Positions 16,873 to 25,055 of a stretch of DNA of 64,000 nt are shown here, one piece after another. Source of the stretch: Crossiella equi (GTDB lineage: Bacteria > Actinomycetota > Actinomycetes > Mycobacteriales > Pseudonocardiaceae); assembly GCF_017876755.1 (NCBI RefSeq), contig NZ_JAGIOO010000001.1, forward strand, positions 7,239,786-7,303,785, in the 5' to 3' direction. How positions within the stretch are numbered: position 1 is the first letter of the stretch; every line of letters begins with the position of its first letter. Both the position numbers and the translations under genes were made by a program. The notes beneath the pieces are model-generated. The model was not told the origin of the DNA and did not search any database. It saw only the letters and a program-made list of their open reading frames with translations.

Positions 16873-18429
16873 TCAGAAGTACGAGCAGCGGAAGCTGGCC
16901 GCCGCCTTCGGGTCACCGTGCCCGGTGTAGCGCGGCACCATCGGGTACCGGCACAGGTCGCGCTGGCTGCCGTCCGGGGCGGCCGCGGGCAGGGTGTCCG
17001 GGGCCTGGCCGTGCTCGACCCAGCGCACCAGCGCGCCGAGCGGGTCCACCGGTGCCGGGGCGCTGCCGCCCGCGCAGTGCGGGGCGCCCGGGACCAGGAA
17101 CAGGCGGTAGAACTCGTCCACCCGGGGCTGCCGCCGTTCGACCGCCTCGCGGTAGGCCACCGAGGTGCCCTGGTGCAGCACGAACTGGTCGTAGCCGCCG
17201 TGCCAGGACAGCAGCTTGCCGCCCGCCGCCCGGAACCGCGACAGGTCCGGCTCCGAGGTGCCGATCACCTGGTCGAAGCGCCGCTCGGACTGGCGGAACA
17301 GCTCCGCGAACTCCCGGTAGGTGAGCTTGGCCAGGTCGGTGCCGGGTGCGACGAACGTGCCCAGCCAGCCGCCCGCCACCGCGAAGCCCGGCGCCTTGCC
17401 CGCCTCGGTGTGCGCGAGCCCGCTGAAGTCGGCGCCCTTGGGCAGCCCGGCCCACAGCGCGCGGCCGTGCTCCGCACGCGGGCCGTCCCAGATCTTGCGG
17501 ACCACCTCGGCGTCCTTCGCGGTCACCGTGACCGGCTTGCCCCCGCAGTCGACCGTGCGCCCCACGAGCTGGCGCGGGTCATAGCCGCAGTGCTCGGGGC
17601 GGTTGACGATGCCGTCCCGCAGCCCGTCCAGCCCGTCGCAGGCCTGTACCGCGGCCTTGCGGAACTCCTCGAACACGCAGTCGGCGGGGAACGTGCGCTC
17701 CTGGTTCATCACCACGACCGGCCACCAGGTGCCCGCGCCGAACTCGGTCCAGTTCACCGCGGGCGCGGCGGCCAGGATGCCGTCGAAGTCCTCCGGGTAC
17801 CGCTGCGCCTCGGCGAAGCCCTGGCGGCCACCGGTCGAGCAGCCGTTCCAGTAGCTGTGGTCGGCCGCCCGGCCGTAGTGCGCCCGCGTGACCGCCTTGC
17901 CGACCACGGCCAGCTCGTGCGCCGACCGGGAGGCGAAGTTGGTCAGCAGCCCGGTGTTCAGCCTGCCGTCGGCCTTGCGGCCCCAGCTGGTGTCCAGCGG
18001 GTCGGGCGAGACCCCGGCGTCGGTGGTGCCCGCCGCGTAGCCGTCCTTGACCGCCTGGGCGAACGGCCGCCCGAACGGCCCGAACGCGCCCGCCAGGTAC
18101 GCGCTGCCGCCCAGGGCCTGGAAGCGGCCCGTCCAGCCGGTCTCAGGCAGGGCCAGGCGGACCGTGACGCGGTCGCCCGCACCCGGGTGCGACAGCACGA
18201 CGGTGACCTCGCAGTGCGCGGGCACGTCGGTGACGGGCCCGCCGAACTGCGCGGGGAAGTCCAGGGTGCCGCCGGGCTGGCGGGCCGCGGTGACGGACTC
18301 CAGGTGCGCGCCCGCCGGGGCCGCGACCGGTACCGGCGCACAGCCCGGCGTGGTCTCGGCGCTGGCGGGCAGCGGGGTGAGCAGGGCCAGCGGCAGCAGC
18401 GCCGCGAGCCCCCAGACTGCTCGGCTCAT
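16873..18429 (-). CDS. Secreted tannase/feruloyl-esterase family hydrolase
   Basis: 518 residues. Signal peptide MSRAVWGLAALLPLALLTPLPASA. Mature protein is an alpha/beta hydrolase of the tannase (PF07519) family: nucleophile motif GCSTGG in YWNGCSTGGRQG, DFDGILAAAPA, and a C-terminal acid/His region SWHGGYDQFVLHQG...PGAPHCAGG. Such enzymes cleave ester bonds of tannins, ferulate or aryl esters (MHET hydrolases also belong here). Six or more Cys suggest disulfides. Start ATG 18429, 20 bp after the hydrolase gene stop, so probably co-transcribed. The open frame upstream of this ATG overlaps the hydrolase gene and is not used. Confidence 0.88.
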   Translation of the reverse strand: MSRAVWGLAALLPLALLTPLPASAETTPGCAPVPVAAPAGAHLESVTAARQPGGTLDFPAQFGGPVTDVPAHCEVTVVLSHPGAGDRVTVRLALPETGWTGRFQALGGSAYLAGAFGPFGRPFAQAVKDGYAAGTTDAGVSPDPLDTSWGRKADGRLNTGLLTNFASRSAHELAVVGKAVTRAHYGRAADHSYWNGCSTGGRQGFAEAQRYPEDFDGILAAAPAVNWTEFGAGTWWPVVVMNQERTFPADCVFEEFRKAAVQACDGLDGLRDGIVNRPEHCGYDPRQLVGRTVDCGGKPVTVTAKDAEVVRKIWDGPRAEHGRALWAGLPKGADFSGLAHTEAGKAPGFAVAGGWLGTFVAPGTDLAKLTYREFAELFRQSERRFDQVIGTSEPDLSRFRAAGGKLLSWHGGYDQFVLHQGTSVAYREAVERRQPRVDEFYRLFLVPGAPHCAGGSAPAPVDPLGALVRWVEHGQAPDTLPAAAPDGSQRDLCRYPMVPRYTGHGDPKAAASFRCSYF

Positions 18430-18449
18430 GGTGGGGTTTCCTCGGGGTG

Positions 18450-19466
18450 TCAGAGCTTGTCGGCCGCGATGACGGCCTGGGTGAAGGCCTCCGGTGCTTC
18501 CTGGGGCACGTTGTGCCCGATGCCGCGGAGGATCCGGTGCTCGTACTTGCCGCTGAACTGCTTGCGGTAGGCGGTGCCCTCGATCGCCGCGCCGTCGAAG
18601 TCGCTGGCGACGGTGACCGTCGGCACGGAGATGACCGGCATGGCGGCGAGCCTGCGCTCCAGCTCCTCGAAGCGCGCCTCGCCCTGGGCCAGGCTCAGCC
18701 GCCACCGGTAGTTGTGCACCACGATCGCCACGTGGTCCGGGTTCTCCCAGGACTTCGCGCTGCGCTCGTAGGTGGCCTCGTCGAAGCGCCACCGCGGGGA
18801 GGCCTGCTGCCAGATGAGCTTGTTGAAGTCGTGGCGGTTGCGCGAGTAGCCCTGCACACCGCGCTCGGTGGAGAAGTAGTACTGGTACCACCAGCCGAGC
18901 TCGGCGGCGGGCGGCAGCGGCTGCAGGTTGCCGGGCAGGTTGGTGATGAGGTAACCGCTCACCGAGACCAGTGCCTTGACCCGCTCCGGCCACAGCGCGG
19001 CCACGCAGCAGACCGTGCGCGCACCCCAGTCGAACCCGCCCAGCACGGCCTTGTCGATGCGCAGGGCGTCCATGAACGCGATCACGTCCGAGGCCACCGC
19101 GGCCTGCTGGCCGTTGCGGACGGTGCCGGCCGAGCGGAACGTGGTCGGGCCGTAGCCGCGCAGGTAGGGCACCAGCACCCGGTACCCGGCCTTGGCCAGC
19201 TCGGGGGCCACGTCGCCGAAGCTCTGGATGTCGTAGGGCCAGCCGTGCAGCAGGATCACCGGCGGGCCGGTCGCGGGGCCGAGCTCGGCGTAGCCGATGG
19301 TCAGCTCACCCGCCTCGATGTGCTTGACCTGGTCCAGGAACCGGCCACGGGTGCCCGCCGCGGTGCTCGCCGACGGGGCGGAGGCGGGGGTGGTCGAGCA
19401 GCCGGTGACGGTGGCCGCGGCCGCGAGGGCGGCGAGTCCCTGGGCGAACTGTCTCCTGCTGATCAT
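18450..19466 (-). CDS. Epoxide-hydrolase-like alpha/beta hydrolase, exported lipoprotein
   Basis: 338 residues. The N-terminus MISRRQFAQGLAALAAAATVTGC combines an RR Tat-like motif with a lipobox (VTGC). The hydrolase core has the oxyanion motif HGWPYD. The nucleophile elbow GGFDWGA has Asp in place of Ser, as in epoxide hydrolases and haloalkane dehalogenases, and the catalytic His lies in GIGHNVPQEAPE near the end. It therefore likely opens epoxides or hydrolyses a C-X bond outside the membrane. It is upstream of the tannase gene in the same operon and is transcribed away from the LAL regulator, 90 bp behind it on the same strand. Confidence 0.85.
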   Translation of the reverse strand: MISRRQFAQGLAALAAAATVTGCSTTPASAPSASTAAGTRGRFLDQVKHIEAGELTIGYAELGPATGPPVILLHGWPYDIQSFGDVAPELAKAGYRVLVPYLRGYGPTTFRSAGTVRNGQQAAVASDVIAFMDALRIDKAVLGGFDWGARTVCCVAALWPERVKALVSVSGYLITNLPGNLQPLPPAAELGWWYQYYFSTERGVQGYSRNRHDFNKLIWQQASPRWRFDEATYERSAKSWENPDHVAIVVHNYRWRLSLAQGEARFEELERRLAAMPVISVPTVTVASDFDGAAIEGTAYRKQFSGKYEHRILRGIGHNVPQEAPEAFTQAVIAADKL

Positions 19467-19555
19467 CGTGCGCTCCCGCTCGGTCGTCGTTGCCGGACGA
19501 CCGTAACCAGGGCTTTCGGGCCGCCGCGCCCGTCAGGTGACGCTGTGGGTGTACG

Positions 19556-22180
19556 TCACCGGGTGCGCAGCGCGGCGGCCAGCTCGCCGCGGGCGGTGAC
19601 CCCGAGCTTGGGGAAGATGCGGTGCAGGTGCGTGCTGACCGTGCGGTGCGACAGGAACAGCCGCTGCCCGATCTCCCGGTTGGTCAGGCCCTCCGCGGCC
19701 AGCCCGGCGATGCTCAGCTCGTGCGCGGTCAGCTCCACCCGGTCCGGGCACCGCTCCGGCACGGCCTCGCCCGCGGCGCGCAGCTCGCGGCGGGCGCGCT
19801 CGGCCCAGCCGGTCACGCCGAGCGCGGTGAAGGTCTCGGCGGCCGCGCGCAGGTGCGTGCGCGACTCGGCGGCCCGGCGCTGCCTGCGCAGCCACTCGCC
19901 GAAGGCCAGCCGGACCCGTCCGCGTTCCAGGGGCCAGCCCGGGTCGGCCTCGGCGAGCGCGGTGCCGAAGGCCTTCTCCGCCCGGCTGTCCGGGGCCAGC
20001 ACGGCGTGCGCGTGCCGCAGTCCGTGCGCCAGGGCGGGGGAGGACTCCGGTGGCAGCCCGCGCAGCAGCACCCGGGCCTGGGCGGCCTGGTCGCAGCGGG
20101 CGGCGGCCTCGGCCAGCTCGGCGGTGGCGTGCCCGCGCAGCGCGAGCTGGAAGGCCGGGTCCCGGGGGTCGTGCAGGCGGGCCAGCGCGTTGTAGGCGTC
20201 GGCGTAGCGACCCTGCCCGAGCGCGGCCAGGCCCCGGGCGAGCTGCGCGGTGGCCAGCACCGGGCGCGCCCCGGCGGCCAGGCCCACCCGTTCCGCCTCG
20301 GCGGCCAGGGCCTCGGCGTGCCCGTACTCCCCGCGCAGCGCGGCGATCTCGGCCTGCACCGCCCGGGCCAGGCCGACCATGTACGGCTGCCGCGTCTCCT
20401 CGGCCAGCCGCGCGGCCTCCTCGGCGGCGGGCGCGGCGGTGGCCAGGTCACCGAGGCGGGCGCAGCTGGTGGCCTGCACGGCCAGCGCCCGGGTGAGCAG
20501 GCCCAGGCGGCCGTCGGCGCGCAGTCCCGGCTGGGCGGCGGCGGAGAACCGGGCGGACTCCTCGAACGCGCCGACCTGGAGCGCGGCGCTGCCCAGGAAC
20601 CGGCACTCGTGCGGTGCGATCCCCTCGCCCATGCCCCGCAGGGCGGCGACCACCCGGGCGCCCCGGGCCAGCGGGGCGAGGTAGGCGTTGACGGCGACGA
20701 TGCGCGGGTCGCCGGGATCGACGGGCATCTCGTCGGCGACCTCGAGGATGTGCTGCCGCGCCTCCGGGCCGGGCTCGACCCAGAAGCAGCGCATGGCCGT
20801 GCTCCACAGGATGCGCATGGCCAGGTCGAGGTCCCCGTCCCGGGCGACCTGGCGGGCCAGCCCGGCCAGCTCCACCGGTCCGGCCACCCCGGCGCGGACG
20901 CCGTCGTCGAACCCGGTGGGCAGCCAGGTGGCCAGGGCGCGCTGCCGGGGCGTGAGGTCCGTTGTGGACAGTTCGGTGAGCAGGCGGTCCACCACGTCCC
21001 GCTGACCGGCGTCCACGGCCAGCTCGGCGGTGCGCAGCAGGCGGCCCGCCCGGGTGGCGGGAGCGCTGAGGCGGGCGGCGCGTTCCAGGGCGGTCAGGGC
21101 GGCGGCGGTGCCCCCTCTGCGCAGCGCGCGGCCGGCGCTGTCCACGAGCGCGGCGGCCACGTCCTCGGCCTCCCCCTCGGCGGCCTCGGCGCGGTGCCAG
21201 GCCACCCGGTCCGGCTGCCCGGTGAGCACCTCGGCCAGGTCCAGATGTGCCTGCCTGCGCGCCTCGGTACCGGCGGCGTGCGTGAGCGCGGACCGGACGA
21301 GCGGGTGCCGGAAGGTGACGGTGCCCTCGTGCACGTCGACGAGCCCGGCCGCGACGGCGGGACCGAGGTCCCCGCCCGCCGCGACGACCTCGGCCAGCGC
21401 GGCGCTGTCGTTGACCGCCGCCACCAGCAACGCCCGCCGGGTCTCCGGCGGCAGCCCGGCCGCCCGCGCGGTGAAGGCCCGTTCCAGCCGCTGGGTGAGC
21501 GGCAGCCCGGCACCGTCCCCGGGGCGCTGCCCCAGCTCGGTCAACGCCAGCGGGTTGCCCAGGGCCGCGTCGAGCACCCGGTCCCGCTCCGGCGGCGTGA
21601 GCCCGGGCAGGAACTGCCCGGCCACGTCGCGGGGCAGGGGCGCGAGCCGCAGCTCCGGCACCCCGGCCAGCTCGGGCCCACCGTCCCGGGTGGACAGCAC
21701 CAGCACGACCGGTTCGGACTCCAGGCGCCGGGCGAGGAAGGCGAGCACCTCCCGCGAGGCATGGTCCACCCAGTGCAGGTCGTCGACGAACAACACCAGG
21801 GGCCGCTCGACGGCGGCCTCGGCGAGCAGGTTGAGCACGGCCAGTCCGACCAGGTAGACCTCGGGCGGCGCGCCGTCGGCCAGCCCGAGCGCGGTCCGCA
21901 GCGCATCCCGCTGCGCCTGCGGCAACCGGTCTGAGAACCCGCGCAGCGGGTACAGCAGCTGGTGCAGCCCGGCGAAGGCGAGGTGCTGCTCCGGCTCGGC
22001 CCCGGTGGCGGTGAGCACCCGCACGCGCGCCCCGGCCAGGGCCTGGCGTGCGTGCGCCAGCAGCGCGGACTTCCCGATCCCGGGCTCCCCGGTCACCAGC
22101 AGCGCGCCCCCGCGCTCGGCGACACCGTCCACGAGCTCGGCCAGCTGCTTCCGCTCCAGGTCCCGTCCGAGCAGCTCCAC
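19556..22180 (-). CDS. LAL-type LuxR transcriptional regulator
   Basis: 874 residues. N-terminal AAA-type ATPase with ELLGRDLERKQLAEL, Walker A GEPGIGKSALL near residue 30 and Walker B-like LVLFVDDLHWVD near 120. A long TPR-like middle follows, then a C-terminal LuxR helix-turn-helix (LTAHELSIAGLAAEGLTNRE, LFLSHRTVSTHLHRIFPKL). LAL proteins are usually pathway activators for secondary metabolism or catabolism. GTG start at 22180 chosen because the upstream in-frame part is Gly/His-rich and lacks the domain. The next genes downstream on the same strand are the two exported hydrolases, its likely targets. Confidence 0.9.
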   Translation of the reverse strand: MELLGRDLERKQLAELVDGVAERGGALLVTGEPGIGKSALLAHARQALAGARVRVLTATGAEPEQHLAFAGLHQLLYPLRGFSDRLPQAQRDALRTALGLADGAPPEVYLVGLAVLNLLAEAAVERPLVLFVDDLHWVDHASREVLAFLARRLESEPVVLVLSTRDGGPELAGVPELRLAPLPRDVAGQFLPGLTPPERDRVLDAALGNPLALTELGQRPGDGAGLPLTQRLERAFTARAAGLPPETRRALLVAAVNDSAALAEVVAAGGDLGPAVAAGLVDVHEGTVTFRHPLVRSALTHAAGTEARRQAHLDLAEVLTGQPDRVAWHRAEAAEGEAEDVAAALVDSAGRALRRGGTAAALTALERAARLSAPATRAGRLLRTAELAVDAGQRDVVDRLLTELSTTDLTPRQRALATWLPTGFDDGVRAGVAGPVELAGLARQVARDGDLDLAMRILWSTAMRCFWVEPGPEARQHILEVADEMPVDPGDPRIVAVNAYLAPLARGARVVAALRGMGEGIAPHECRFLGSAALQVGAFEESARFSAAAQPGLRADGRLGLLTRALAVQATSCARLGDLATAAPAAEEAARLAEETRQPYMVGLARAVQAEIAALRGEYGHAEALAAEAERVGLAAGARPVLATAQLARGLAALGQGRYADAYNALARLHDPRDPAFQLALRGHATAELAEAAARCDQAAQARVLLRGLPPESSPALAHGLRHAHAVLAPDSRAEKAFGTALAEADPGWPLERGRVRLAFGEWLRRQRRAAESRTHLRAAAETFTALGVTGWAERARRELRAAGEAVPERCPDRVELTAHELSIAGLAAEGLTNREIGQRLFLSHRTVSTHLHRIFPKLGVTARGELAAALRTR

Positions 22181-22313
22181 GCCCCCAGCATGCCACCCGG
22201 GTCCGTCGCCCCCGCCGGCCACAGCCCCGAGGTGCCCGGATGAGTGCACCCGGCGGTAACGGCGCACCCGCGGCGGACGACGTCCAGGACAAGATCAAGG
22301 GGAGGGGTACCGG

Positions 22314-23594
22314 ATGGCGCTGTTCGGCAGCAGACAGGCGAACGCCGAGGTGGAGGGGCTGCGGCAGCAGCTGGCCGCCGCGCACGGCACGATCGCGGAG
22401 CTGCGCGGCTGGGTGGGGCAGCTGCGCGGGGAGGGCACCCCGGCGCTGGAGGCGGAGCTGCGCCACCTGCACGGCGCGGTCGAGCAGGCCCGGCAGGTCG
22501 AGGCCGCCTTCACCGCCCAGCGGGAGGAGCTCAAGGCCGAGCTGACCGCCCTGCGCGCGGAGCTGGTGGAGACCAGGGACCTCGCGCTGCTCCAGCAGGT
22601 CGGCGTCTACGAGTACGCGCACCCGCTGCAGGACGCGCTCGCCTACAAGGACGCGCTCACCCAGCTCCGCCAGCGGATCAAGGCCCAGGCCAAGGGCGAG
22701 GCGGTCACCTGCCAGGTCGACTGGGCGGTGAACGGTTCGGTCAAGGAGGGCCAGAAGCTCGGCCGCGACATGGCCAAGCTCATGCTGCGCGCCTACAACG
22801 CCGAGGCCGACAACGCGGTGCGCGTGGTGCGCCCGCACACCCGGGAGGCGGTCAAGACCCGCCTGGGCACCACCCGGGAGACCATCGGCAAGCTCGGCAC
22901 GCTGATGCGCATCGCCATCTCCCCGGACTACCACCGGTTGCGCCTGCACGAGATCGACCTCACCGCCGACCACCTGACCAAGGTCGAGGAGGAGAGGGAG
23001 GCGGCCCGCGCCGAGCGCGAGCGGCTGCGCGAGGAAGCCAAGGTGCTCAAGGACATCGAGCGCGAACGCGCCCGCCTGGACAAGGAGCGCCGGCACGTCC
23101 TGTCCGCACTGGCCCGCCTGGAGGCCAACGGCGACGAGGCGGGCCTGGCCAAGGCGCGCGAGCAGCTGGCCTCCGTCGACGCGGCCGTGGCCGGGGTCGA
23201 GCAGCGGGCGGCCAACGTGCGCCTGGGCTACGTGTACGTCATCTCCAACATCGGCGCCTTCGGCCCGGACGTGGTCAAGATCGGTATGACCCGGCGGCTG
23301 GAGCCCATGGACCGGGTGCGCGAGCTCGGGGACGCCTCGGTGCCGTTCCGCTTCGACACGCACGCCCTGTTCTTCTCCGAGGACGCGGTCGCCCTGGAGA
23401 CCCGCCTGCACCAGGAGCTCGCGCACCGGCGGGTCAACCTGGTCAACCACCGGCGCGAGTTCTTCTACGCCACCCCCGCCGAGGTGCGCGACCTGCTCGT
23501 GCGCTTCGGCGAGGACCACGTGCTCGAGTACACCGAGGTGCCCGAGGCCGTGGAGTGGCGCGCCTCCGAGCCGCGGCGGCGGGACGCGTCGTGA
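22314..23594 (+). CDS. DUF4041 and T5orf172 (GIY-YIG-like) protein
   Basis: 426 residues. An N-terminal coiled coil (residues 8-85, heptad-rich EVEGLRQQLAAAHG) is followed by a DUF4041-type region (YEYAHPLQDALAYKDALTQL near 98), another coiled coil (200-290, EEREAARAERERLREEAK), and a C-terminal T5orf172/MUG113 domain: GYVYVISNIGAFGPDVVKIG, MTRR, DRVRELGDASVPFRFD, ETRLHQELAHRRVNLVNHRREFFY. The last domain belongs to the GIY-YIG nuclease superfamily and is found in phage and stress-related proteins. It forms an operon with the DUF2510-PH gene, overlapping it at GTGA. DNA cleavage is inferred from the fold only. Confidence 0.82.
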   Translation: MALFGSRQANAEVEGLRQQLAAAHGTIAELRGWVGQLRGEGTPALEAELRHLHGAVEQARQVEAAFTAQREELKAELTALRAELVETRDLALLQQVGVYEYAHPLQDALAYKDALTQLRQRIKAQAKGEAVTCQVDWAVNGSVKEGQKLGRDMAKLMLRAYNAEADNAVRVVRPHTREAVKTRLGTTRETIGKLGTLMRIAISPDYHRLRLHEIDLTADHLTKVEEEREAARAERERLREEAKVLKDIERERARLDKERRHVLSALARLEANGDEAGLAKAREQLASVDAAVAGVEQRAANVRLGYVYVISNIGAFGPDVVKIGMTRRLEPMDRVRELGDASVPFRFDTHALFFSEDAVALETRLHQELAHRRVNLVNHRREFFYATPAEVRDLLVRFGEDHVLEYTEVPEAVEWRASEPRRRDAS

Positions 23595-24142
23595 CCGGGC
23601 CGACCGCGGGCTGGCACGTCGACCCGCTCGACGAGCGCCTGCTGCGCTACTGGGACGGCCGCTGGACCTTCCACACCCGGGACCGCCCCCAGGCCGCCCC
23701 GCCGCCCGAGCCCGCACCACAGGCCCACACGGGGCCGGTGCTGCGGCCGGACATCGCCCAGGCCGCGCAGCGCGTGCAGGGGGTGCTGCTCGGCTCCCGG
23801 AAGGAGCTCGGCCTGCTCGCCGGGCACCTGGAGCCGGAGGAGCGGGTGCTCGCGCTCACCGGCGCGGTCGGCGAGGGCACCGGTGTGCTCGCGTGCACGA
23901 ACCTCCGAGTGCTGTTCCTGTTCGAGGGCCTGGTGCGCAGGCAGTTCGTCCACGTGCGCTGGAACGACACCAAGTCCGTGGTCTACGACCGGAGGCAGCA
24001 CACCTTCGCCGTGCACGTGCGGACCCCGGCGCGGCGGACCCTGCCCGCGCTGTCGGTGCACGTGTACAACCTGGCCGACGCCCAGGCCCTGGTGCACGCC
24101 GCCCAGACCGCCTCGGCCGCGCCCCGGCTGGACGTGGTCTGA
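23591..24142 (+). CDS. DUF2510 plus PH-like domain protein
   Basis: 183 residues from the GTG that overlaps the previous stop. It opens with AGWHVDPLDERLLRYWDGRWT, the tryptophan-rich DUF2510 repeat that often accompanies membrane proteins. A Pro-rich linker follows, and then a bacterial PH-like domain (YokE/SHOCT-type) with EPEERVLALTGAVGEGTGVLACTN...RWNDTKSVVYDRR. No membrane segment. Such modules bind ligands or membranes. Overlap with the DUF4041 gene implies a shared task, perhaps tethering it; this is inference. Confidence 0.75.
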   Translation: MTGPTAGWHVDPLDERLLRYWDGRWTFHTRDRPQAAPPPEPAPQAHTGPVLRPDIAQAAQRVQGVLLGSRKELGLLAGHLEPEERVLALTGAVGEGTGVLACTNLRVLFLFEGLVRRQFVHVRWNDTKSVVYDRRQHTFAVHVRTPARRTLPALSVHVYNLADAQALVHAAQTASAAPRLDVV

Positions 24143-24149
24143 TGGCCCG

Positions 24150-25055
24150 GTGCTGCCCGACGTCGTCGACCTGCTCGCCTGCCCGCACTGCCGCGACCCG
24201 CTCACCCTGACCGGGCGCACGCTCCGCTGTCCCCTCGGGCACAGCTTCGACCTGGCCAAGCAGGGCTACGTGAGCCTCCTGGCGGGTGACCCCGGAACGG
24301 GGGACACCGCGGCCATGGTGGCCGCCCGTGCCGAGTTCCTCGCGGGCGGCCACTACGCGCCGGTCGTCGAGGAGCTGGTCCGGGCGGTCGGCGCCGTCAC
24401 CGGGCCGGTGCTGGACCTCGGCGCGGGCACCGGGCACTACCTCGCCCAGGTGCTCGACCGGGCCGCCACCGGGCCCGGGCTCGCGCTGGACCTGTCCAAG
24501 TTCGCGCTGCGCCGTGCCGCCAGGGCCCACCCCCGGGCCGGTGCGGTGGTGTGCGACGCCTGGCGGCCCCTGCCCGTGCGGGACGGGGTGGCCGAGGTGG
24601 TGCTCAACGTGTTCGCGCCCCGCAACGCCCCCGAGATCGCCCGCGTGCTCGCCCCCGGTGGCCGCCTGGTCGTGGTCACGCCCGAACCCGGGCATCTCGC
24701 CGAGCTCGTCGAGGCGCTCGGGCTGCTGCGCGTGGACGAGTCCAAGGCTCAGCGCATCGAGGGACAGCTCGGCGGGCTTTTCACCCGGGCAGGTGACGCC
24801 GTGCGGGAGTTCACCCTGGCGCTCTCGCACGCCGAGGTCGGCACGCTCGTCGGCATGGGGCCCAACGCCTGGCACACCGACCCGGCCGGCCTGGCCGCCC
24901 GGATCGGTGCGCTGCCGGAACCGGTGCGCGTCAGCGCTTCGGTGCGCGTCGCGGCTTACCGCCTGACGGGTTCTGGCCAGGCTGCTGTCCAGAGTTCTTC
25001 TGACCCGAGCGCTGACCACCCCGGGCCTGGCCACCCCGCCCCGAACCGCCCCTAG
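24150..25055 (+). CDS. rlmA: RlmA/TlrB-like 23S rRNA (guanine) methyltransferase
   Basis: 301 residues from a GTG 7 nt after the previous stop. N-terminal zinc finger CPHC...CPLGH, then YVSLLAGDPGTGDTAAMVAAR, SAM motif VLDLGAGTGHYLAQVL, NVFAPRN and ALTG-type C-terminal features. This is the RlmA family. The Gram-positive RlmA(II)/TlrB branch methylates N1 of G748 in 23S rRNA and contributes to tylosin/mycinamycin resistance. The conserved part ends near VRVAAYRLTG (about 24970). The last 28 residues (SGQAAVQSSSDPSADHP...) are read out of the antisense of the Erm tail, giving a 125-bp tail-to-tail overlap with erm. Which guanine is methylated is not decided by sequence. Confidence 0.85.
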   Translation: MLPDVVDLLACPHCRDPLTLTGRTLRCPLGHSFDLAKQGYVSLLAGDPGTGDTAAMVAARAEFLAGGHYAPVVEELVRAVGAVTGPVLDLGAGTGHYLAQVLDRAATGPGLALDLSKFALRRAARAHPRAGAVVCDAWRPLPVRDGVAEVVLNVFAPRNAPEIARVLAPGGRLVVVTPEPGHLAELVEALGLLRVDESKAQRIEGQLGGLFTRAGDAVREFTLALSHAEVGTLVGMGPNAWHTDPAGLAARIGALPEPVRVSASVRVAAYRLTGSGQAAVQSSSDPSADHPGPGHPAPNRP

